The notes under the pieces were generated by a model. It ran no database searches, was not told where the DNA came from, and saw nothing but the letters and a program-made list of their open reading frames with translations. A stretch of DNA of 53,363 bases, taken from the IMG/VR virus record IMGVR_UViG_3300009420_000010, positions 1 to 53,363 of that record; one strand, written 5' to 3'. This DNA is from a virus. Positions 26,572-37,166 of the stretch are shown here, piece by piece; position 1 is the first letter of the stretch; each line of letters begins with the position of its first letter. The position numbers and the translations under genes were made by a program.

Positions 26572-27327
26572 TTATAGTGTACTCTGGTCGGCTTTTATCG
26601 TAACTGCCACATTGTATGTAGCACCTGTTGATAATCCCACGACCGTTATATTGGTTGAAGTATCTGTTGTTACTGAACGAGAAACAAGATTTACTGAATG
26701 TCCAGATAAAGTGATTGAACGCTTTCTCTCTTCTTCATTTAGGAATACTGGTGTTGTTGCACCCGTGTTCATTTGTAAATCTGCTATATCTTCTTTTTGT
26801 ATGAAATCAAATTCATTCATAAGTGCTGCTGCTCCAAATTTTTGAGCTGCTCCAAGCTTAAGTTTTTTACTCTTTCGTCTCTTTTTATTCTTCCTAATGA
26901 TTACTGGTGTTAAGTTAGCGATAGTAGCATCGTGTAATACGAAACTATAACCACCTTCAGCATCACTACCATTTCTTGTATTTGGTGTAATGGTCTGGGT
27001 AATACCAGGTCCATTAAAAACCAATGATGGTGATGGAACTTCCAAGATAGGAAGTTTCGCAGTATTCTTTGGAAGAGATACTAATTTATATCTTAATATT
27101 TGATTCTCATCTACAAATGCTTCTAATAACGGCATGTTTTCAATCACTGCGCCATAATAATTAGAACCATTAGGATGTGCTGTATCCCACAAACGATAAT
27201 CGATTTCATCGTCTGCTAAAGCAAATTTCGTTATTTTGAACTCGTCTTGACCTCTTGCGAGTAATTCTCGACCTTTCTTCGTAAGAACGGCATCGACGGT
27301 TACGCTTGTGTTATTTAAAAATCCCAT
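26572..27327 (-). CDS. Virion structural protein, 251 aa
   Basis: The N-terminus (SVTVDAVLTKKGRELLARGQDEFKITKFALADDEIDYRLWD) is a familiar opening in structural proteins of marine T4-like phages. A basic patch RKNKKRRKSKKLKLG lies at about 144-158. The C-terminal part is beta-rich (SITLSGHSVNLVSRSV; YNVAVTIKADQSTL). AACAGGAGT precedes the ATG. It likely joins the tail tip or baseplate; exact role unknown. Confidence 0.75.
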   Translation of the reverse strand: MGFLNNTSVTVDAVLTKKGRELLARGQDEFKITKFALADDEIDYRLWDTAHPNGSNYYGAVIENMPLLEAFVDENQILRYKLVSLPKNTAKLPILEVPSPSLVFNGPGITQTITPNTRNGSDAEGGYSFVLHDATIANLTPVIIRKNKKRRKSKKLKLGAAQKFGAAALMNEFDFIQKEDIADLQMNTGATTPVFLNEEERKRSITLSGHSVNLVSRSVTTDTSTNITVVGLSTGATYNVAVTIKADQSTL

Positions 27328-27395
27328 TTTTTTTACTCCTGTTGAATTGAACTAAGATGGATAGCGTTCATATATAAATATAAGAATGCAAAGTT

Positions 27396-30300
27396 TTACT
27401 CTACTTTTAATTTAGAATCACCAGGTTCTTGTGTTACCAACCTTGAAGGTGTAGTAATCGTTATTTCAACTGGGTCTAATCCATCTATCGTGTTGTTTTT
27501 TGTTAAATTGCTACCTTTATAGAATAACCTAAATAGTGATGAATCAAGTGCTACACTCGTGTATGAACTTCTTTCGTATGATGCACTAAATTGGTAATTC
27601 CCATTGTACTCTGTATGATATCCATATCCCTTTGCTATTGAATCCGATAATGAACTCGTATAGTAAGGAACTTTAATATCATTATGTTCTGATAATCTTG
27701 AAGCAGTGATAAAAGGTTGCACCGCTTCTTCAAATGTTATATCTATATCACCGAATGTAATACTTGCTGTTGCATAAAGTGATTGGAATGGTGTTCTTGG
27801 GTCTATCTCTGCTATCTTATTTAATGTTGGATTCCCAAGTATTCCAATTGAACCACTATCCATTGTATATAAATTAATTTCACCCTCATATAAAGGTAAT
27901 GTACCCGAAAGTGTAAATGGATTAGGTGCTGCAGAACTACTTAACCTACTTGATAATTGTATTCCATCTCCAAATTGATTAGCATTTTCATAATATGTAT
28001 TTTCGAAACTTGGTACTTTACCCACTACCTGTTTACTTCTCTCTAAAATATTTGGTTCTATTAATAAACCAAGTGTTGCATTTGTTCTTGCTGGGACCAT
28101 ATTCCTTAATTGACTCCAAATACTTCCATCAAAGAAAGTTATGATTCTCATATAATCCCAAAAGTTATTTGAACGACTATACTTTTTCCAATACTCTCGC
28201 TGTACTCTCTCTAATCCTCGATAGGTATCAGCATATTGGTCTCTTGGGTCACCAATTTCATTATCAAGGTTTATATCTGCTAAGGAATACATTATATCTT
28301 CATTCACTACATCAGTAGGTGAAAAGAATATACCAAGTTTATTACTATCTGTTGGTGCAAAATCCATTGATGACTGTTCAACTCTAATGTTTGATGATAA
28401 GTTACCACTTAGTTTAGTTGCCTCACTTCTAATCTTTGTTGCGTTTCTTCTTTGAGGTCCAATGTTTGGAACTCTTAATTTTTCTTGGTCTACTAAACTT
28501 CTAAATGGATTACCACTAAAGTTAACTGCACTTGCACTTGTATGATAAGATGTTTTATATGATTTATCATCTACCGATTCTGGTAAAGTATTTAAATCAG
28601 TATTATCATTTATTGGTAATCTAAATATCATATTATCATAAGCAGAACTTGTAGTATTACCATTATAACTTTTTGGTGCTTGGACATGATTATCAAATAC
28701 ACTTTGTGATAATGGTTCACTCCACAATCTAAACTCCATCATTGAACCACTAAACCTTGTACCAAATTCTCCGTTACCACCTATATAAAATGTACCATCA
28801 GTATGGAACGCATTATTAAATGCTGCTCCAGCAGAAGCATTTCCATCTATACTTACACTCTCACTTGTTTGATATAAAATAACTTGCCTTGTAGCATCAT
28901 ATTGTTTTGATGTTAACTGATATGTTATATCTTGTGCGTTTGCATCTGTTACTAAATCTAATCCACTCTGTGATACTCGTGTTAACATCACACTCCACAT
29001 ATCATTATTATAAAATGGTTGTAGTGATGATGTCATAAATTGAATACCTGTTGATGCAGATACACTAAATCTTAACTTACCATAAGAATCGGTTGCTCCG
29101 TTATCTTGTAATTGAATTGCAAAACTATGATTACCAACACCTTTCTGAACAATTGTCATATCCTTTGAAGTGGGTGCTCTAAATCTAAATTCTATAGTTT
29201 CTGGTTTAATTCCACTCGTACCATCATCTTGCCAAGGGAATTTTAAATACTCACTCGATTTAAAATCCGCAGCATAACTAAATTTTCGTTTTATTTCATA
29301 ACTAACACTATCATTTAAATCTGGTCCACCATACTCTCGGATTCTTAGTATTGAACTTGGAATACCATAACAATTTATCAACCCTTTCATCGCTCGTTGG
29401 TTACCCTTGTTCTTCATAAAGAACGGCATATTAGCTAAAATTCGTTTCCATATCTCTTCGGTTAATTCTTCTTGTGGTGATTCATATTTATCTGCACCAT
29501 CTGCGGTTTTACCTAACAAGTATTCGGGTAAGATAACTAAATCATTTCCGCTATCAACTTCAAATCCCATACTCTTCGCTACTTCGCGAACTATATCTTT
29601 TGAAATGCCCTCTGATAATTTATTACTCTTTTCATTTATATCCGTGAAGTGTCTAATATAAGACCATATCTCATCAAATTGTTGTCCAGTCATATCCATA
29701 AAATCTAAGAATACTTTATTCTCTGTATCACTCGCCACATGAAGTGGTAAATTATTTACTAAACTATTTTGGTTATAAGTATCAAATTCTTTTGCATATC
29801 CAGTCCAAGTATCAAACCAAGTAGTGAATGTTGAACCACTTGTATGTTCTAACGTAAAGTCTGTACCATCTGCTCTTGAACCACTTGTCTTAGGCCATGA
29901 GGCAGTATAATATTCACCAACTGAACTTGTAGCGTAACTTGATGAGACAGTATATAGATAATTTTCATATGGGTCGAAACTATTTACCACTTGACGTTTC
30001 TTCATATTTATACTAGCTCGTGTATCTGCTGACGAAGATATGTTTATTAAATTATGTGAATCTGTTTTATATCCCTCTATTAATGTTATTTTCTTTTTAA
30101 AATTTCGTAGTCTATTTTCTGCTCCACCAAAGTTAATAAAGTTTCCAAACCCATAATCCGTTCGGTCTAAACCAATTGCATCAGTTCGTTTAGAATAATC
30201 AATTGATAATTGCACATCTAATAAACTACTTGAATGAATATAATTTGTAATATCTTCCTGAACTTGTGTATCAGTTCCAATTAAATCATCATACTTTTTA

Positions 30301-32414
30301 TAATTAGTACTTCTAAAATTGATTGGATTTGTTGTTGAGTTTAAATTTGGAACTCTTAAAAATAATACTTCAGGAGTTTCTTCTACAAACTTTGTTAATT
30401 TTACCATATCTTCATATGGCTCCATTTTTTCTTCTACGAAATAAACTAAATCATTTTTCTCAATCGTTTCTGGTAATGGTGAATATGTTTTAATATATCG
30501 TGCAGTTCTATCTGCCACATCACGTATCGGTAATTTCTTATCACTATCAGGAACTGATGATTTGGGTGCATCAAGTACATTTATACATAAGTGATACCCC
30601 TCTTTAGTAACCATGTAAGTATTTAATCTGGTTACTTTATTTTTTCTAAAAGTTAAAAACATATCGGTGAATACATCATTAAATCTATCTTCACCACTAT
30701 GGTCTGCTTTATTTGCTCCTTCTTCATATGAAGTATCAACTCTTATTCTATTATAATCCATTATCTCAACAACCTTAGCTGTAAAATCAATGGGTACTTG
30801 AGTGAACACATCAATTGGAACTAATTCGTTTTCAAATGTTACGACAGTTTTAAATTTTAGAATAGACTCTTCATCAGTAGCAAAATCTTCAATTATTTCT
30901 TTTGTAATTGGTCTTGGTCTTTCATCAACAATATATTCGTTATCTGGTTCAAGTGGTGATGCCGGAAGTCTATCTGCCGGAACATTTTCATCTTCTGGTA
31001 TGTTATTAATTACTTCTGCAAGTACTTCTTCAGCAGAATTATCAGTATTGACTGTGGTACTTGAACCGCCTCCGCCACTATCTTCAAAATCTTCAGATAA
31101 TCTTAACATATTAATTCTTTTATCTCTATTCTCTAAGAAATGAGTAATACTATTCCACTTACCAAGTGTTGCAGATGTTACATTATTAGCAATAATAGTA
31201 TGATGTTTATCCAGTATTAGATTCCAAACATCTAATGCTCCAGCTTTAAACTCAGTACCAACTTCATTTGCTAAGTACCATTTACCTTGATGTTTAATTG
31301 GGTGATGGTCTGTAGTGGTAAGATTTTTGTAACGAACTAATTTATCTCCATAAGGTCGATTATCCTTAACTACCTTTAATACTTTTGCGTAACCTTGTTC
31401 GGTTTTAACTTTCATACCAGGTCTCATCATCTTGATTGGAATGGTACGATTATTACTTAATTTAATTTTTGTATCCCCAGTAAAACAAACACTTCCATAC
31501 TCATCATTATCTCTATAATCTTCGTAATCTTGGTCAGGACCGGGTGTTGCTTCTAATATTTCTCGTACTGCAACAGGTTCTTTATCGATAGTAGTTTTTA
31601 CAATATCATTGAATAATACTTTTTTATCCTTAGGTCTTGGAGAATTTCTATTTCCCTTATCAACTAAAACTTGAGTTTCTTTCTTAACCTTAATCTCTAC
31701 CATTTTAGTTTCGGTTAATGTGTATTCATACATACCCTTAATAATAATATCACCACCCACCATAGCATCTGTGAACCCTCTTTCGGATTGTCCAGGAGTA
31801 AGTATTAAAACATTACCATCAGTTTTGTCAAATCTGATTGTCCCAGCACCAGAACCACCTTTTCTATTCGGAACATAAACAAAATCTTTATTTATACCAG
31901 CAAAATTCTTACGATATGGTATATTATTAATTAATTGAATATCTACCTTTACTTCATTTTTTGATGGTGAAACTTCTTTCACCACATATTTCATTTCTTT
32001 TGCATATAACTCTTCTAAAGTTTGATTTGTTGGTGTTTCCCCACCTTTGAAAAATCTTGTTTTGCCATTGATAACCTTAGTGGATATTTTTCCCATATTG
32101 ATGTATCCCTCATCGTTCACCATAATGGTTTTCTTTTGTCCAGCTAATCTTCTAAGGAAAAGATACTTTACTTTGAACTCACCTGAATCATATCCTAAAT
32201 CTCTGATGTGGCCACCAATATCTAAATCAATTGTATTATCATTACGGAATAATACATCACCCGTACTAAGAATATCATCTTCCAATAATGTATCTTCCAT
32301 ATCATAGACATAGAAATGTATAAAATCATTAGGGTCTCTACCAAAACCACTAAACAATCTTTTTGGATATTCTAATTGTTCTCTATCTTTTTCAGTTAAG
32401 CCAAATTGTAACAT
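27396..32414 (-). CDS. Large baseplate/tail-tip protein with Hint and LamG-like domains
   Basis: 1,672 residues. A Hint (hedgehog/intein) domain is inserted at about 310-412: it begins CFTGDTKIKLSN (block A, Cys310), has TTTDHHPI (block B) and ends NLILDKHHTIIANN. A flexible acidic, Gly/Ser-rich stretch follows. A LamG/concanavalin-like domain spans about 1068-1241 (IEFRFRAPTSKDMTIVQKG to MMEFRLWSEPLSQSVFDNH). The C-terminal part is Ser/Tyr-rich. Its position among wedge genes suggests a baseplate-periphery or tail-tip role, with LamG for carbohydrate contact. The Hint end lacks the usual His-Asn followed by Cys/Ser/Thr, so full splicing is doubtful, while N-terminal cleavage stays possible. 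Confidence 0.8.
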   Translation of the reverse strand: MLQFGLTEKDREQLEYPKRLFSGFGRDPNDFIHFYVYDMEDTLLEDDILSTGDVLFRNDNTIDLDIGGHIRDLGYDSGEFKVKYLFLRRLAGQKKTIMVNDEGYINMGKISTKVINGKTRFFKGGETPTNQTLEELYAKEMKYVVKEVSPSKNEVKVDIQLINNIPYRKNFAGINKDFVYVPNRKGGSGAGTIRFDKTDGNVLILTPGQSERGFTDAMVGGDIIIKGMYEYTLTETKMVEIKVKKETQVLVDKGNRNSPRPKDKKVLFNDIVKTTIDKEPVAVREILEATPGPDQDYEDYRDNDEYGSVCFTGDTKIKLSNNRTIPIKMMRPGMKVKTEQGYAKVLKVVKDNRPYGDKLVRYKNLTTTDHHPIKHQGKWYLANEVGTEFKAGALDVWNLILDKHHTIIANNVTSATLGKWNSITHFLENRDKRINMLRLSEDFEDSGGGGSSTTVNTDNSAEEVLAEVINNIPEDENVPADRLPASPLEPDNEYIVDERPRPITKEIIEDFATDEESILKFKTVVTFENELVPIDVFTQVPIDFTAKVVEIMDYNRIRVDTSYEEGANKADHSGEDRFNDVFTDMFLTFRKNKVTRLNTYMVTKEGYHLCINVLDAPKSSVPDSDKKLPIRDVADRTARYIKTYSPLPETIEKNDLVYFVEEKMEPYEDMVKLTKFVEETPEVLFLRVPNLNSTTNPINFRSTNYKKYDDLIGTDTQVQEDITNYIHSSSLLDVQLSIDYSKRTDAIGLDRTDYGFGNFINFGGAENRLRNFKKKITLIEGYKTDSHNLINISSSADTRASINMKKRQVVNSFDPYENYLYTVSSSYATSSVGEYYTASWPKTSGSRADGTDFTLEHTSGSTFTTWFDTWTGYAKEFDTYNQNSLVNNLPLHVASDTENKVFLDFMDMTGQQFDEIWSYIRHFTDINEKSNKLSEGISKDIVREVAKSMGFEVDSGNDLVILPEYLLGKTADGADKYESPQEELTEEIWKRILANMPFFMKNKGNQRAMKGLINCYGIPSSILRIREYGGPDLNDSVSYEIKRKFSYAADFKSSEYLKFPWQDDGTSGIKPETIEFRFRAPTSKDMTIVQKGVGNHSFAIQLQDNGATDSYGKLRFSVSASTGIQFMTSSLQPFYNNDMWSVMLTRVSQSGLDLVTDANAQDITYQLTSKQYDATRQVILYQTSESVSIDGNASAGAAFNNAFHTDGTFYIGGNGEFGTRFSGSMMEFRLWSEPLSQSVFDNHVQAPKSYNGNTTSSAYDNMIFRLPINDNTDLNTLPESVDDKSYKTSYHTSASAVNFSGNPFRSLVDQEKLRVPNIGPQRRNATKIRSEATKLSGNLSSNIRVEQSSMDFAPTDSNKLGIFFSPTDVVNEDIMYSLADINLDNEIGDPRDQYADTYRGLERVQREYWKKYSRSNNFWDYMRIITFFDGSIWSQLRNMVPARTNATLGLLIEPNILERSKQVVGKVPSFENTYYENANQFGDGIQLSSRLSSSAAPNPFTLSGTLPLYEGEINLYTMDSGSIGILGNPTLNKIAEIDPRTPFQSLYATASITFGDIDITFEEAVQPFITASRLSEHNDIKVPYYTSSLSDSIAKGYGYHTEYNGNYQFSASYERSSYTSVALDSSLFRLFYKGSNLTKNNTIDGLDPVEITITTPSRLVTQEPGDSKLKVE

Positions 32415-32417
32415 TCA

Positions 32418-33053
32418 TTAATCCCCAGTCGTTTTTGCTAATATATCTGCAACTGCATCTGCAGATTTTTTACCTTGTTTCTCACTATCAAGTAATCCAC
32501 TAGCATTTTTAGCTCGTTCACTAATTTCTTCTTTGTTCGCTTGAATATTTGCAAGTTCTTCTTCCACATTTGGATATGGCTCTGGAAGTTCATTCGTAAC
32601 TGCAATTGAATTTTGTAATTGTTTCATAGTTACATCTAATGTTTGATTGAGTATATCTTGCTCTTCTATTTTACTTCTTAAATCTGTTTTCATCAAGTTG
32701 AGTTCTGCTTCAGTCATAATTGGTTCTTCGATTTCCCTCGGCATAATTTCTAAAAATTGTAAATCATCCCCGAAGTGTCTAATCGTATCTCCCGTTGTTG
32801 CAGATTTTTGCTCAACATTGAGTCGAACATATTGATAATCTTCCGTTAAAGTTTGTCCTGGTTTTTTTGGGTCCTCGTAAGATAACAAGAAACCATTTTC
32901 ATCTCGTAACGGATTTAAAGCATCAATTGCAGAACCACTTATTGCAGCTCTATTCTTTTCTTCTTCAACGGCTTTTAAATGTTTTTGTTCATCCGCATCT
33001 TGTACATTGCGATAAAAATCTTTACTCTTAGCCTGTTCATACGTTAAAGGCAT
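32418..33053 (-). CDS. Coiled-coil virion-associated protein, 211 aa
   Basis: Charged, mostly helical protein (MPLTYEQAKSKDFYRNVQDADEQK...). A helix pair about 115-185 has heptad character (EAELNLMKTDLRSKIEEQDIL; VEEELANIQANKEEI). It is tightly packed between two structural genes. No family recognised; a connector or chaperone of the neighbouring large proteins is possible. Confidence 0.65.
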   Translation of the reverse strand: MPLTYEQAKSKDFYRNVQDADEQKHLKAVEEEKNRAAISGSAIDALNPLRDENGFLLSYEDPKKPGQTLTEDYQYVRLNVEQKSATTGDTIRHFGDDLQFLEIMPREIEEPIMTEAELNLMKTDLRSKIEEQDILNQTLDVTMKQLQNSIAVTNELPEPYPNVEEELANIQANKEEISERAKNASGLLDSEKQGKKSADAVADILAKTTGD

Positions 33054-33054
33054 T

Positions 33055-34233
33055 TTACCTCACCACTTTAAATTCATAATCATCATCGTATATCATAGAA
33101 GTTTGATTCACACCACTACCACTAACGACCTTAACTTCAAATCTATAAAATCTTTCGGGTTGGAAACCATCCATCCATACATTAAAGTAATTACCACTTG
33201 AATCACAACTAACTATTGAGCCTGTACTAAATGGTATTATTACATCCTCGGTATGAGCATCCTTTACTGAATAATATGTACCTTGTCCCATTGCAGTAGT
33301 ACCTTGTGGTAAAGTTTTAATTGTTAATGCTGCGGGAGTTGTCTCAAATCCTCTTGTTGGATATAATTCTCTACCCACAACTCTAAACTTTACTTTTGAT
33401 TTCTCTTTGTATTCAGGCCTCATGTTTTGAAAGTAAACTGTCAACCTATCTAAATCAGTTGCTGCTAATTCACCCAAACTTCCTGTGTTCCATGATGAAT
33501 CATCCCACTCCACTTCTAACTTTGGCGGAAAGATTGTGTGGGTTTCTCTTGAAAAGAATTTCAAATTACCAAGTGGTGTTGAATTTCCCTCTGCAGAACC
33601 AGTTGCTGTTGTGGGGTCAAATATAGAATATAAACTTTGACTGGTTGCTGTATTATTTCTTTTTACAATAAATCCATCATTTGGAAATACTGAACTTGAA
33701 TAGATATGATTCTTAACTAAATCTGTTACATCCATTCTTATATCTCGTGTTTCATAAACTAAATCAAATGATGATGAAACATTATATGAGCTATCTAAAC
33801 TTGAAGTGTACCAAGTACCACCTTGTGTTGTACTACCACTAACCCATTCAGTTTTCTCGGTATCATTATCACGATACTTCCAACTCGCACCATCACTTAA
33901 TACAGGGTCTCTATCTAATGTTCCTGTTCCACCAGTCCAACTTCCACTAACCATATAGGTTTCTAATGTTTGTTCGGTAGCAAGTTCTGTTGAAGTTGCA
34001 TCATATAAGTTTAAAAAATATTTTGCACCAACTGGTATTATTCCACTTGCTACGGATGATGAGATATAACTATAATCAAATTTTAATAATGCTCTTGATA
34101 CACTAATTGTTGTACCTGAAGAATTAACATTTTTTGAAACCTCTAATATCTCATCTAAACCTGTATTAATTGAAGATGTGATATTGCCTTGATAAATTGT
34201 TGTATCTGTTATTGGGTATTCAAAATAAAACAT
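33055..34233 (-). CDS. DNRLRE-like beta-sandwich virion protein, 392 aa
   Basis: The first half follows the DNRLRE-type pattern: ITDTTIYQGN, SRALLKFDYSYI, YFLNLYDATSTEL and VSGSWTGGTGTLDRDP with DGASWKYRDN. The C-terminal half is an Ig-like region (KVKFRVVGRELYP; YRFEVKVVSGSG). Such domains occur in surface and tail proteins. Its ATG overlaps the end of the gp6-like gene, so it belongs to the baseplate operon. Confidence 0.7.
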   Translation of the reverse strand: MFYFEYPITDTTIYQGNITSSINTGLDEILEVSKNVNSSGTTISVSRALLKFDYSYISSSVASGIIPVGAKYFLNLYDATSTELATEQTLETYMVSGSWTGGTGTLDRDPVLSDGASWKYRDNDTEKTEWVSGSTTQGGTWYTSSLDSSYNVSSSFDLVYETRDIRMDVTDLVKNHIYSSSVFPNDGFIVKRNNTATSQSLYSIFDPTTATGSAEGNSTPLGNLKFFSRETHTIFPPKLEVEWDDSSWNTGSLGELAATDLDRLTVYFQNMRPEYKEKSKVKFRVVGRELYPTRGFETTPAALTIKTLPQGTTAMGQGTYYSVKDAHTEDVIIPFSTGSIVSCDSSGNYFNVWMDGFQPERFYRFEVKVVSGSGVNQTSMIYDDDYEFKVVR

Positions 34234-36203
34234 TAAATATCTCCTACTACTCTACCCTCAATATCTAAATTGGGGAATTTAAGTTCAAATATACTTGGGT
34301 CAAGTGATGAGTAAATAATTCCATCTTTTGTTGCTGATTGTAAATCATATACGTGTCCACTATATCCATTCTCAGTTCTCCACTTGTTCTCGACAACCAC
34401 CATTTGTTTTTGTGGATTATCATCTTCGGGTGGAACAACACTTGCAACTCCGTCAACTAACGATATTGTATATGCAATATCACTTAAAATTATCGGTTGA
34501 TTAATTTGCCACTTTTGAATATTAAAATGATTCTTTACGGCATCAATACATTTTAATAGTACTGAATTTTTATTAAATCCTCTTTGAGTAATAATTGAAA
34601 ATCTCGCACCAATATTAATTGTGTAACCATCTTTAATATTTATTGCATCAGTTAGTATTCTATATTGTGATAAGTAAACTCTAAGATTTTGTTTAACTGC
34701 TGCATTCAATGCAACTAACTTTCTATTCCTATCATATCCCAATACATACATATTTAATGCTAATGGATTAGGTATTGTTGTTATGTTTTTCTCTCTAACA
34801 ATCTTACCATCCTTTACAATAGTTTGAGTATTCTGTTCTAATTGTTCATCTTGTACAATATGTACTTTAGCAACATTACCATACTTCTGTGGTAATGAAT
34901 AAACTCTTGTTATATAATCTTCTTTAGTAACTGCTCTATTTTGTGAATTAAAATATGCTAATGCATTCTGTCTAATTTCTTCTGCAGATTCACCACTACT
35001 TCCACCAGTTGCAGGTTCTTTATTCGTAATACTAATACTCGTCTTAACATCTTTTACACTATCAGCATCTAATCCCTCTTCATTTAATGTTGTAGAAAGA
35101 CTATCATTATTTTTCAATTCACCTGAAAGAATATTATCTTCTATTGCTCCACCATATGTATAATTCACAGTCAATGTAATATTACTTGGTGCTTGTCCAA
35201 AAGCTTTTGTTTTTAAAAAGTTACTTGGGTCAAATGATGCATCAAGTTTACTAACACCAGTTCCTAATGATGAACCAACATTGTCTGGGTTTGGAACTAA
35301 TTCTTCATCTGCATTTGTAGATGTTCCTGCTCCAAATCTCAATTCTGATTTACCATCACTTCTTGTATAGGTTGTAAATCTGTTTGCAGTTTTAATTAAC
35401 TTTAACATATAAGGTGCATCTGCAGCGTTAGCAGAAACATCCGGTGTGGTTGTTGCGTTATTTTCTGCTGATGAAAAGACTGTATCTTGTGCTAAGAAAG
35501 GAACTTCATGCCAAGTATTCCCATCATCATCAACCATACTTAAAATCTGTATTACTCGTTCTTTACTTAAAATAACTTTATCAAATTTAATCCCTTCCCC
35601 AAATGTAAAATTCTCGGAAGTTTTTGTACCAGATTCTAATAAACATTTTTTAGTTAATGTAAAGTGTGTTGGTGTGTCACTATCATATTGTGATATTTTT
35701 TCTACTCGCGAATCAAGTGATGAAGATGTTTTAAAATTAACATCATCTAACAATCTAAAAGTTCTACCTGTCTTTGATGAGAATAAACTATCAGCGTTAA
35801 CCATTAATGCATAATCTAAATCAGGTGTTACATCTGTACCATCATCTTCTGCTGGTACTTCAATTGTTATTTCTGAAAGTACTGATGCTGGATGAGATAG
35901 TTTTGGTTTATACCCAAATGATTGTGCAATCTTATAAATATTTTTCTTTTCTTCCGCAGCATGTAATAGTGTTTCTCGATATTGTGTATCGATATAAAAA
36001 GATAATGTATCACCAACATATGCTGCCATTTCAATAAACATCATACCTGGTGAAGATTCATTGAAATCATTATATGCAGTTGGATAATAAGATTTAGCGT
36101 ATTCTAATAAATTAGCTCTTATGGACGTAAACTCCCTACCAATATATCTAATATCTCTTTTTTCTTTTTTATTACTTAGCCCATAATCTACATCATTAGC
36201 CAT
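34233..36203 (-). CDS. Baseplate wedge protein, gp6/J-like
   Basis: 656 residues, near the 660 of T4 gp6. The N-terminal motif series (RDIRYIGREFTSIRANLLEYAKSYYPTAYNDFNESSPGMMFIEMAAYVGDTLSFYID) is characteristic of gp6/gpJ wedge proteins. SAEEIRQNALAYFNSQNRAVTKEDYITRVY in the middle is the other well-conserved block. It forms the dimeric ring joining the wedges around the hub. Directly downstream of the gp25-like gene, as in many myoviruses. Confidence 0.9.
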   Translation of the reverse strand: MANDVDYGLSNKKEKRDIRYIGREFTSIRANLLEYAKSYYPTAYNDFNESSPGMMFIEMAAYVGDTLSFYIDTQYRETLLHAAEEKKNIYKIAQSFGYKPKLSHPASVLSEITIEVPAEDDGTDVTPDLDYALMVNADSLFSSKTGRTFRLLDDVNFKTSSSLDSRVEKISQYDSDTPTHFTLTKKCLLESGTKTSENFTFGEGIKFDKVILSKERVIQILSMVDDDGNTWHEVPFLAQDTVFSSAENNATTTPDVSANAADAPYMLKLIKTANRFTTYTRSDGKSELRFGAGTSTNADEELVPNPDNVGSSLGTGVSKLDASFDPSNFLKTKAFGQAPSNITLTVNYTYGGAIEDNILSGELKNNDSLSTTLNEEGLDADSVKDVKTSISITNKEPATGGSSGESAEEIRQNALAYFNSQNRAVTKEDYITRVYSLPQKYGNVAKVHIVQDEQLEQNTQTIVKDGKIVREKNITTIPNPLALNMYVLGYDRNRKLVALNAAVKQNLRVYLSQYRILTDAINIKDGYTINIGARFSIITQRGFNKNSVLLKCIDAVKNHFNIQKWQINQPIILSDIAYTISLVDGVASVVPPEDDNPQKQMVVVENKWRTENGYSGHVYDLQSATKDGIIYSSLDPSIFELKFPNLDIEGRVVGDI

Positions 36204-36205
36204 TG

Positions 36206-36658
36206 TTATCCTCCTGAGTTAAAATTGAATGTTATCGTTTCTGGGGAATCAGGGTCATCGACAGTTACGACAAATTCTAAAGTAACCACTACTTGGTTTG
36301 GGTTTTGTTTATCTTGTACCACAAAAACATTTTGTGCTTTTATATAAGGTAACCATGCTTCTAAAGCTTCGTGGATTGCTTCTTCAATCCTATCACTTAA
36401 ATCTTCACCAACTTGTTCAAATAATAATGATGGTAAGTTACTACCAAAATTAGGTTGACCTACGCGTTCACCTTTTTGAGTTAACAATAAATTTTTAATA
36501 TTAGAAAATGCTTGTTCCTTGACCGTTTTAGCTCTTGGAAAAAATCCAACATTATCTCCCTTATATGTTAACGGAAATGTACACCCGAAGAATGAATCTT
36601 CATCTTCATTAATCTGTGTGACAGATGGGTTATTGGTTAAGTTTACATTTTCTGGCAT
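36206..36658 (-). CDS. Baseplate wedge protein, gp25-like (lysozyme-fold family)
   Basis: 150 residues (T4 gp25 is 132). The core FSNIKNLLLTQKGERVGQPNFGSNLPSLLFEQ is the conserved block of the gp25/W family, followed by a helix IEEAIHEALEAWLPYI and the beta-hairpin VVVTLEFVV. gp25 caps the sheath end at the baseplate and starts sheath assembly. Its stop and the gp6-like start are separated by 2 bp. Confidence 0.92.
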   Translation of the reverse strand: MPENVNLTNNPSVTQINEDEDSFFGCTFPLTYKGDNVGFFPRAKTVKEQAFSNIKNLLLTQKGERVGQPNFGSNLPSLLFEQVGEDLSDRIEEAIHEALEAWLPYIKAQNVFVVQDKQNPNQVVVTLEFVVTVDDPDSPETITFNFNSGG

Positions 36659-37155
36659 TATTTGTTACTCTTCATCTTATCATGTTTCATTAATTTACTA
36701 TAATCTTTTGTCAACGCGTTAACTAAACTCTCAGGTAATTGGTCTGAAGAAACTCCTGCTTGTTTCATCGTTTGTACTGCTCCAACTTTTCTAGCAGTTT
36801 CTTTATCTCCACCAAGACCACCTTCCCCATAACCTAATAGTTCCGTTGCTCGTGTTGAATCAAATACTCCACCACCCATTGTTGGATACTCATCAGTATC
36901 CCCTTTACCTAACCCAACAGTCTCATTTAGAATGCTGTTTAATGATTCGTTTGATGTATAGTTAACGGGGTCTCGTTTTTTTACAACTTTCTTTTGAATC
37001 GGTTTCTTCTTCACGATTGGTGCGGTTGATTTGAGAGTAGTACGTTTAGCTTTCAAACTATTTATTCCCTCAGTAATAAATATCTGTTTGACCTCTTTTT
37101 GTACTTCTCTACGCACAACTTCTTGTATTATTTTTACTAATTCTTTTTTAGTCAT
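36658..37155 (-). CDS. Lys-rich virion-associated protein, 165 aa
   Basis: The N-terminal helix (KKELVKIIQEVVRREVQKEVKQIF) is amphipathic, then a long basic, low-complexity region (KAKRTTLKSTAPIVKKKPIQKKVVKKRD). The C-terminal region holds a GKGDTDEYPTMGGGVFDSTRA segment common in small phage structural proteins. Stop and gp25-like ATG overlap by one base. Role unknown. Confidence 0.7.
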   Translation of the reverse strand: MTKKELVKIIQEVVRREVQKEVKQIFITEGINSLKAKRTTLKSTAPIVKKKPIQKKVVKKRDPVNYTSNESLNSILNETVGLGKGDTDEYPTMGGGVFDSTRATELLGYGEGGLGGDKETARKVGAVQTMKQAGVSSDQLPESLVNALTKDYSKLMKHDKMKSNK

Positions 37156-37166
37156 TTCTAACTCCT

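Noticed and set aside
27373-27380. TATAAATA on the plus strand
   Set aside because: No plus-strand gene follows; the neighbouring genes read the other way. Likely chance in AT-rich DNA.
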